Assembly: GCA_910584965.1 (NCBI GenBank)
Contig: CAJUDZ010000002.1
Coordinates: forward strand, 124,001-188,000
From: an uncultured Lachnospiraceae bacterium
Lineage (GTDB): Bacteria; Bacillota; Clostridia; Lachnospirales; Lachnospiraceae
Length of the DNA: 64,000 nucleotides
Reading direction: 5' to 3'
The notes beneath the pieces were generated by a model. The model saw only the letters and a list, made by a program, of their open reading frames with translations, did not search any database and had not been told where the DNA came from. Each line of letters opens with the position of its first letter. Position 1 is the stretch's first letter. Positions 58,519 through 64,000 of the stretch are shown one piece after another. The position numbers were made by a program, and so were the translations under genes.

Positions 58519-58582
58519 CGGAAAACGTTTGGAGATCGAATCGTAATATGAGGAAAAGAACGGGATTGTAAGGCATTTCCCG

Positions 58583-58612
58583 AAGCGCAGGCGGCCATTG
58601 CCTGCGCTTTTT
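58583..58612 (+). terminator. Intrinsic terminator after the SH3b protein gene
   Basis: AAGCGCAGGC (58583-58592) pairs perfectly with GCCTGCGCTT (58600-58609), 7-base loop, followed by TTTTAT. Confidence 0.85.
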
Positions 58613-58713
58613 ATATTGCAATGAGACGTGAATCTTGCTAAAATTGGAACAGAAATCAAAGCAGACATGGCGGGCGGCTTTGTCGTGCAGAAATAAAAGG
58701 ACAGGTGAAACCG

Positions 58714-59268
58714 ATGGAAACGAAGGATGAATTGGTTGTAGAAGGGTATCGCTTTGCAACGGTGGCGGATGCCGAAACGGCAAGAATGGATTTAAAACGG
58801 ATTAAAAATCTGGAAGACAATCTGGACTACCGCAAGCCGCAGAGCGCGCTTTTGCTTTATCACAGGGCGCTGGAAACGAGAGTCTTACAGACGCCGATAG
58901 GATTTGCCTATCTTTTGTCGGTACAGGAACGGTTGAAACATTACGGCGTGCCGGAAGATAAAATAAAACCGATTCCGCTCAATATGACTTTCACGAATAA
59001 AACGGAAGCGAACCGGTCGATCAGAAGGAGTATCGCCGCGAGACAGCCGGAGTATAAGGGGCGGTTTATCACCTCGGTCTGCCTGAATATACTGATGGTG
59101 ATCGTTATAGCCTCTATGTTTGTCATTTCCCTGAGAAGCGATTCTCCCAATATCATTAATTACAGAAGAACGATCCTGAACGAATATTCGGAATGGGAAC
59201 AGGAGCTGACGAGAAGAGAGCAGGCTGTGCGCGAGGCGGAGCAAAAAATGGGAGCTGAGCCAAAATAA
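58714..59268 (+). CDS. Single-pass membrane protein of unknown function
   Basis: 184 residues from ATG 58714, after AAGGACAGG. The N-terminal ~95 residues are hydrophilic and look helical (YRFATVADAETARMDLKRIK; LLYHRALETRVLQTPIGFAY). One membrane segment is seen near 129-149 (VCLNILMVIVIASMFVISL), and a helical, charged tail follows (EYSEWEQELTRREQAVREAE). No family is recognised. Orientation is uncertain. The response regulator starts 107 bases downstream. Confidence 0.7.
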   Translation: METKDELVVEGYRFATVADAETARMDLKRIKNLEDNLDYRKPQSALLLYHRALETRVLQTPIGFAYLLSVQERLKHYGVPEDKIKPIPLNMTFTNKTEANRSIRRSIAARQPEYKGRFITSVCLNILMVIVIASMFVISLRSDSPNIINYRRTILNEYSEWEQELTRREQAVREAEQKMGAEPK

Positions 59269-59375
59269 AATTACCTGTTCGTCACAATTTTAACATAATT
59301 ATGGGGTATACTGAGTTCAGAATCGGCGATGACGGGGAGCTTTATTCATATATTTTTGGAAGGCGGGATATTCGG

Positions 59376-60056
59376 ATGGATAAATTGAAGATATTGGTAG
59401 TGGATGATGAGAGCCGCATGCGGAAACTGGTCAAAGACTTTCTGACCAAAAGCAATTACGATGTGCTGGAGGCGGAGGATGGCAGTCAGGCACTGGATAT
59501 TTTTTTTGAGCAGAATGACATTGCCTTAATTATCCTGGATGTCATGATGCCCAAAATGGATGGGTGGCAAGTGTGTAAGGAAGTCCGTTCCTATTCTAAA
59601 GTACCGATTATTATGCTGACGGCCAGAGCGGATGAACGGGACGAGCTGCAGGGATTCGAACTCGGCGTGGATGAATATATATCAAAACCATTCAGCCCTA
59701 AAATTCTGGTTGCGCGGGTAGAAGCGATTCTGCGGCGTACCAGTCAGTTCAACGCAGAAGAAACACTGGAGACGGCCGGTATCGTGCTGGATAAGACCGC
59801 GCATATTGTAACGGTAGACGGTAAAACGGTGGAGCTGAGTTATAAGGAATTTGAATTGCTGTCTTATTTTATGGAAAATAAAGGGATTGCGCTTTCCAGA
59901 GAAAAAATTCTTAACAGCGTCTGGAATTACGATTATTTCGGCGATGCGAGAACCATTGATACACATGTAAAAAAACTGCGCAGTAAAATGGGCGAAAAAG
60001 GTGATCTGATTAAAACGATCTGGGGAATGGGATACAAATTTGAGGTGAACGAATAA
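59376..60056 (+). CDS. OmpR/PhoB-type response regulator without a partner kinase
   Basis: 226 residues from the ATG at 59376 (LKILVVDDESRMRKLVKDFL), 8 bases after GGAAGGCGGG; an upstream ATG at 59301 would add an atypical extension. The receiver domain has the phospho-acceptor Asp55 in LIILDVMMPKMDG, Thr in LTARAD and Lys in YISKPF. The C-terminal winged helix has LSYKEFELLSYFMENKGIAL and DARTIDTHVKKLRSKMGEK. No histidine kinase gene is present downstream, which is unusual since such pairs are generally co-transcribed. The targets are unknown. Confidence 0.92.
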   Translation: MDKLKILVVDDESRMRKLVKDFLTKSNYDVLEAEDGSQALDIFFEQNDIALIILDVMMPKMDGWQVCKEVRSYSKVPIIMLTARADERDELQGFELGVDEYISKPFSPKILVARVEAILRRTSQFNAEETLETAGIVLDKTAHIVTVDGKTVELSYKEFELLSYFMENKGIALSREKILNSVWNYDYFGDARTIDTHVKKLRSKMGEKGDLIKTIWGMGYKFEVNE

Positions 60057-60122
60057 AGGATAGAACACGACTTTTCAGCTTGAAACACAAAAGAAACAGG
60101 AAAGAAGATGAATTATAAAATA

Positions 60123-60151
60123 TTGTAATTTTATTGATACCGCGTTAAAAT
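60123..60151 (+). promoter_or_regulatory. Promoter of the small protein gene
   Basis: TTGTAA at 60123-60128 and TAAAAT at 60146-60151, 17-base spacer, 33 bases before the start at 60185. Confidence 0.65.
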
Positions 60152-60184
60152 CTCCACCCACTAAGAGAAAGGAGATGTAACGCT

Positions 60185-60436
60185 ATGGAAGAAAAGAAAA
60201 ACTTGCGGAAAGAGTTAAGGAGGATTGAAGATGTAGTGGATACGATTGAGAAGAAGCTGCATAATACGGCAGGGATTATCGAACTAATGAGATTAGGCAT
60301 GGAAAGGCTTTATCAAGAAGATGATCTGTATGAAATATCCGCTATGTCTGTCCTGGAAGAATATCTGTTATCGATGAAACACACAGAGATAACAAAGATA
60401 CAAAACATACTGACAGAGATAAAAGAACATCTCTGA
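60185..60436 (+). CDS. Small unknown protein, helical
   Basis: 83 residues, ATG after AAAGGAGATG. No family recognised. The sequence is charged and looks like two amphipathic helices (LRKELRRIEDVVDTIEKKLH; LEEYLLSMKHTEITKIQNIL). It has no membrane segment. Its ribosome site and promoter support it as a real gene. Two hairpins end it. Confidence 0.7.
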   Translation: MEEKKNLRKELRRIEDVVDTIEKKLHNTAGIIELMRLGMERLYQEDDLYEISAMSVLEEYLLSMKHTEITKIQNILTEIKEHL

Positions 60437-60450
60437 AAGAAAGAAAAAAG

Positions 60451-60485
60451 GAATGGCAGGGAAGCATGGTACAACCCTGTCATTC
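60451..60485 (+). terminator. First terminator hairpin after the small protein gene
   Basis: GAATGGCAGGG (60451-60461) pairs with CCCTGTCATTC (60475-60485), one wobble, 13-base loop, followed by TCATTCTTTTA. Confidence 0.6.
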
Positions 60486-60498
60486 TCATTCTTTTATG

Positions 60499-60527
60499 AT
60501 ATCCTGATTTCACAGGATATATTTTTT
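60499..60527. terminator. Second, bidirectional terminator hairpin
   Basis: ATATCCTG (60499-60506) pairs with CAGGATAT (60513-60520), 6-base loop, followed by ATTTTTT. It may serve the small protein gene on + and the AraC gene on -. Confidence 0.75.
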
Positions 60528-60611
60528 CGACATGGGGAAACGGCATTTATCCTGTATGCCTTGTTCTATCTTGTGTTTGGAACAGCGGCTATGCTGACGG
60601 CCTGCGTTTTT

Positions 60612-61481
60612 TTATTCCGTCTGCGCCCGGACGGCGGAGTCTCCATATTTCTTATTCAGTCGGTAAAAGTTTGACATATTGGAGAAACCGCAGTCCATTG
60701 CGATCTGAAAGATGCTCAGATCGGTGTTTTGTTCCAGCTCCTTTACTTTTTTCAGCCGGAGTCTGGTCACATATTCGCTGAACCCATAGTGTGTTACGGA
60801 TTTGAAATAAGCGCTGAAATAGGTCGGACTCATACAGGCCGCTGCTGCGGCCTCTTCCAGCGAAATTTTTTCGGTAAAATGGGAATTGATATAATAAAGA
60901 GCCGTTTCAATCCGTTTCATGGATTTGTCTTTATCACAAAGGAGCATTTCTTCCTGTTTTTCCGTTTCACATCTTTGATAATGCCGGATTAACAGGGTCA
61001 GGATGCGGAGTACCTGTGATTTAATCATCAGACGGTACCCCACCCCCGCGCTTTTCCATTCCAGACTGATGTCCTGGACGATAGAAGCGATCTGACCGGC
61101 AAATTCATCGTCCGAGCCGATTTTGTTCCGGAAATTGCTGCCGCGGGCTATGAAGGGCCTCAGATAGTCATGATCGAATGTGGTGAGCGGCATGGAAATA
61201 AATTCCGCAGAAAATATCATGACGACAACTTCCATCCGTTCTTCCCGTACCCACCATCCATGCGGTTCCACGTTATTGAAAATGATTAAATCTTTTTCCT
61301 GTACCGTATATTTTTCCCCGTTGACAAAATAGTAGCCGCATCCTTTTCGGATATAGGTAATTTCACAGTAACTGTGCCAGTGAAAGGAATCCTCCCGGTT
61401 ATCCTTTTCATACAGCGTCTGTTCCATGATCAGAAACGGAAACGTAGGATTCAGTTGTATGGCATCCCTTGTGATAATCAT
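60612..61481 (-). CDS. AraC-family regulator with cupin sensor domain
   Basis: 289 residues; start at 61481. An N-terminal cupin-type domain (HWHSYCEITYIRKGCGYYFV; EKDLIIFNNVEPHGW) runs to ~120, and the C-terminal AraC double helix-turn-helix has EKISLEEAAAAACMSPTYFS and LSIFQIAMDCGFSNMSNFYR. It starts 6 bases after the isomerase-like gene, so the two are co-transcribed. Cupin-type AraC proteins activate sugar-use genes on binding a sugar; the isomerase-like gene is the obvious target. Confidence 0.92.
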   Translation of the reverse strand: MIITRDAIQLNPTFPFLIMEQTLYEKDNREDSFHWHSYCEITYIRKGCGYYFVNGEKYTVQEKDLIIFNNVEPHGWWVREERMEVVVMIFSAEFISMPLTTFDHDYLRPFIARGSNFRNKIGSDDEFAGQIASIVQDISLEWKSAGVGYRLMIKSQVLRILTLLIRHYQRCETEKQEEMLLCDKDKSMKRIETALYYINSHFTEKISLEEAAAAACMSPTYFSAYFKSVTHYGFSEYVTRLRLKKVKELEQNTDLSIFQIAMDCGFSNMSNFYRLNKKYGDSAVRAQTE

Positions 61482-61487
61482 ATGTTT

Positions 61488-62855
61488 TTATCCTTCCAGT
61501 ACCTGGAATCCCATGATTTTTGATAACGCTTTGATCTGCTTTGTATAATCCCCGAAGATCAGCACCTGATGATGTCCGAAGCGGGCCAGATTGTGCATGT
61601 ATGTTCTGGCGTCGTCCATTTGGATAAAATAGTAAGGGCTGCAATAGACGCTGTCGTATTCGGAACGGATTACTTCGCCTGTCTTCAGGCAGATCGTATT
61701 GCCGGCCGGATTAAATCTTCCGAGCGTGACGGTATTCGCATGGTTTTGCGCGAAATCGACCTGAAGTTTCCCGCCGAACCCCTGTCCGGTAAAAGCCCAC
61801 AGTTTGTAGTCCAAAGGCCTGGTTCCATAACCGTTCATACACAGCGCCGGTACGGCGTGATGCAGCCGGAGCAGTTCGTCCGTTTCATAATTGGGATTTC
61901 CCATAAAGGCCGGCCGGTCCGCGAGATACTGCATGATACACATGGCCGTCAGGGCGTTTAAATCCTCTTCGCATCCGCTGGGGATTCCTTCGTCTTTCAT
62001 CAGGGAATGGCACATGCAGGGAGTAAATTTGCGTTCCTGCGGGATTTCCGAAGTACATAATTCATGGCAGGCGGTCGAGAATGCGTTGCAGTCATATACG
62101 TCCATCATTTTCTTTGCCGCAAGATAATATTTGATATCGTTGAGGAACCAGTCCGTGTTTACTTTTGTTTCCTTTGAGCCGTTTATGATTTGTTCCGCAA
62201 TGGGCTTTGCTTCTTCGTCGGTAATTTTATCCATATAAGGTATGATATCCCGGAAAGGAAGTTTTATGACTTCAAATCCGTATTTTTGCCGGAGGATTTC
62301 CGGATCCCGGATTAAACTCTGAATGCCGAAAGTCGGCTGTCCGCCGGCGGTAAGCACCAGCGCCCTGGTATTTCTGACTGCTTTTTTCACCCAGAGAAGC
62401 CGGGCGGTTTCGTTGAAATCCTGTATGTTCATTGCGACATGGGCTTCTACGCCGATGTCGTTGCAGTAAGCGGCAAAATCGATGCCTTCGTTGCCGTTCT
62501 GTAAAATGACAACCGGTTTGCGATAGCGTTCCAGCCGGGGGATTCTCCAGTTCATGCACAGGAAAAAGTCCACTTTGTCAATATCCTCTTCGATCTGTTC
62601 CCATACATGGCCGGGCACTGCGAATTTTTCATCATATCTGGCGTCGATGGCCGGCAGCAGCTCCACTTTGTCGGAAACCTGTCTTAATGTTTCCAGGGCG
62701 GCGGCAAAGGCGGCGTCTGCGGCTTTTGCTTCGGCTTCATTCGTCATATCCTCTCTGCGCCCGGCACGGCAGGGGCCTTCCCAGAAATGGGAGTGGGTAA
62801 GACATCCGACGATAGGGCGGACAATTAACTTTGTATCCATGGCTTTTTGTTTCAT
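61488..62855 (-). CDS. L-fucose/L-arabinose isomerase-like protein
   Basis: 455 residues from the ATG at 62855, after GGAGG. The sequence begins VRPIVGCLTHSHFWEGPC, and ETARLLWVKKAVRNTRALVL, FGIQSLIRDPEILRQKYG and NHANTVTLGRFNPAGNTICL match the general layout of the fucose-isomerase-like family (FucI/AraA fold), but none of these motifs is close enough to name a substrate. Such enzymes interconvert aldoses and ketoses or have unknown non-isomerase roles. No signal peptide. First gene of the unit with the AraC regulator. Confidence 0.7.
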   Translation of the reverse strand: MKQKAMDTKLIVRPIVGCLTHSHFWEGPCRAGRREDMTNEAEAKAADAAFAAALETLRQVSDKVELLPAIDARYDEKFAVPGHVWEQIEEDIDKVDFFLCMNWRIPRLERYRKPVVILQNGNEGIDFAAYCNDIGVEAHVAMNIQDFNETARLLWVKKAVRNTRALVLTAGGQPTFGIQSLIRDPEILRQKYGFEVIKLPFRDIIPYMDKITDEEAKPIAEQIINGSKETKVNTDWFLNDIKYYLAAKKMMDVYDCNAFSTACHELCTSEIPQERKFTPCMCHSLMKDEGIPSGCEEDLNALTAMCIMQYLADRPAFMGNPNYETDELLRLHHAVPALCMNGYGTRPLDYKLWAFTGQGFGGKLQVDFAQNHANTVTLGRFNPAGNTICLKTGEVIRSEYDSVYCSPYYFIQMDDARTYMHNLARFGHHQVLIFGDYTKQIKALSKIMGFQVLEG

Positions 62856-62970
62856 TCCGTTACCTCCAATACGTATTTTATGATACATTCATTGTATCCG
62901 TATTGCAGGAAAAAAGCGTCTTTATTCTTATGGTTTTTATATACTATTTTAGGATTCTTCCGGGATGGGA

Positions 62971-62998
62971 TTTACAATTTATTATAACAGAATAAAAT
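62971..62998 (+). promoter_or_regulatory. Promoter of the class V aminotransferase gene
   Basis: TTTACA at 62971-62976 and TAAAAT at 62993-62998, 16-base spacer, 45 bases before the start. It is divergent from the isomerase-like gene, whose own promoter was not clear. Confidence 0.5.
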
Positions 62999-63042
62999 GG
63001 AAATGAATATGGAAAGATTTATGACAGGCAGGAGGACGAAAA

Positions 63043-64000
63043 TGATTTATTTGAATAACGCGGCAACTACTTATCCCAAGCCGCAATGTGTACAGGACGC
63101 ATGCAATGCTTTTTTTCAGAGGATTCCGGCGGGACAGTTCAGAAGCGCCGCCGATACGGGAACGGCGGATATATTTACACAATGTCGGAAGAAACTGGGG
63201 ACGCTTCTTGGAATACGGGAGACGGGACGCATTTATTTTACGTCCGGTTCCACGGAGGCGCTTAATAAAATTTTATATGGACTGGGGATTCCTGCATCGC
63301 AGATGATCGTAACGGCTTCGGAGCACAACAGCGTGCTCAGGCCTCTCTATAATATCCCATCCATTCAGGGGGCGCCGGCGGTGGTACCCTGTGACCGGAA
63401 CGGAAAGGTGCATCCGGAAACGCTGGAGCGGTATATTGCGGCTGAAAGCCGGGTCCTGGTGGTGAATCATTGTTCGAATGTGACGGGCTGCATCCAGGAT
63501 ATGCGGGAAATCAGCCGGATTGCCAGAAAACATCATCTGCTGTTGATCGTGGATCTTTCTCAGAGCGCGGGCTGTATTCCGGTGGACGTGGACGGCTGGA
63601 TGGCGGATGCGATAGCTTTTACCGGACATAAAAGCCTGTTCGGCATTCAGGGAAGCGGGGGATATTATGTCAGAAGCGGCATTCCCTTCCGGCCGATGCT
63701 GTTTGGAGGAAGCGGAAAAGACAGCGGCAGGCTGTTCTATGATCCGGATGATTATGAATATGAAACCGGGACGTTGAATGGGATGGGTGTGACGGCGCTG
63801 GATGCGGGAGCGGGGTATCTGCTTGAAAAAGGAGTGGCGCATATTCAGAGAGAGGAACAGGAGAAAATGCGTTATCTGTATGAATCCCTTTCCCGAATGG
63901 ATGCGCTGACCCTGTACGGAGAGGCGGAAGAAAATAAAGGCCCTGTGCTGAGCTTTAATGTGGAAGGACTCAAGGCGGCGGATACGGCTTATATTTTGCA
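63043..64000 (+). CDS. Class V aminotransferase (cysteine-desulfurase-like), 5' part
   Basis: The first 319 codons from ATG 63043 (AGGAGG upstream); the gene continues beyond the window. MIYLNNAATTYPKPQCVQDA is the typical start of SufS/CsdA-type and related PLP enzymes, with TSGSTEALNKILYGLG (PLP phosphate loop), VNHCSNVTGCIQDM, VDLSQSAGCIPVDVDG, and AFTGHKSLFGIQGSGG, where the Lys binds PLP. Family members remove sulfur or selenium from Cys or act as transaminases. The C-terminal substrate loop with the catalytic Cys of desulfurases is outside the window. A partner was not seen nearby. Confidence 0.9.

Noticed and set aside
60530..60674. Hydrophobic + strand reading near the 3' end of the AraC gene
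   Set aside because: It runs across terminator hairpins and into the conserved minus-strand AraC gene, and has no suitable start, so it is probably chance.

Overview
The window looks like a chromosomal segment of a gut-type Clostridia, most likely Lachnospiraceae. The reasons are mid-range base composition, strong AGGAGG-type ribosome binding sites, two LipO/LplB/YtcP-type sugar ABC transporters without an ATPase gene, a membrane-spanning AraC regulator, several MATE exporters and a sigV/rsiV-like pair. The genus cannot be fixed by reading alone. No rRNA, tRNA, CRISPR array, transposase or phage gene was seen. All family calls were made by eye from motifs.

Bases 1-15343 form a glycan-use locus on the + strand: the end of a GH95-type alpha-L-fucosidase, a GH31 enzyme, a transmembrane AraC regulator, a lipoprotein binding protein with two permeases, a family-5 solute-binding-like protein with no signal peptide, a GH2 enzyme with a malectin-like tail, and a CE15-like esterase. 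The enzyme set would suit a fucosylated, galactosylated and xylosylated plant glycan such as xyloglucan. Bases 15444-20525 hold an HMA metal-binding protein, two MATE exporters, a hotdog thioesterase and, convergent, an NSS-type transporter.

Bases 20644-33380 are the most intriguing part: a probable single operon behind a strong promoter. It encodes an AtuA-family protein, a DUF4387 protein, two permeases, a formylglycine-generating-enzyme-like protein, an unrecognised glycosidase-like protein, a lipoprotein binding protein, a broken and an intact ADP-ribosylglycohydrolase, a PfkB sugar kinase and a FadR-type GntR regulator. The promoter carries an 11-bp dyad that fits the FadR-family operator pattern, so the terminal regulator may control the whole unit. 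The combination suggests uptake of a glycoside, hydrolysis of a ribosyl-type or related bond and phosphorylation of the sugar, but the substrate is unknown.

Bases 33400-50715 hold a YitT-family membrane protein, an unknown secreted protein, a chemoreceptor, an unknown protein followed by a large transglutaminase-like surface protein, a third MATE exporter behind a possible attenuator, a diguanylate cyclase, a MerR regulator with a Nim-like flavoprotein, a penicillin-binding-type carboxypeptidase and a hemerythrin/response-regulator fusion.

Bases 50881-64000 hold an ECF sigma/anti-sigma pair with a probable autoregulated promoter, an internally deleted metallo-beta-lactamase-fold gene, peptidase T, a second chemoreceptor, three unknown membrane proteins, an orphan OmpR-type regulator, a small unknown protein, a sugar-isomerase-like gene with an AraC regulator, and the start of a class V aminotransferase cut by the window end. 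Non-coding structure of interest includes a ~60-bp repeat present twice (6963 and 43420), a post-stop hairpin element seen three times in the 20-33 kb operon, and several promoters and terminators.
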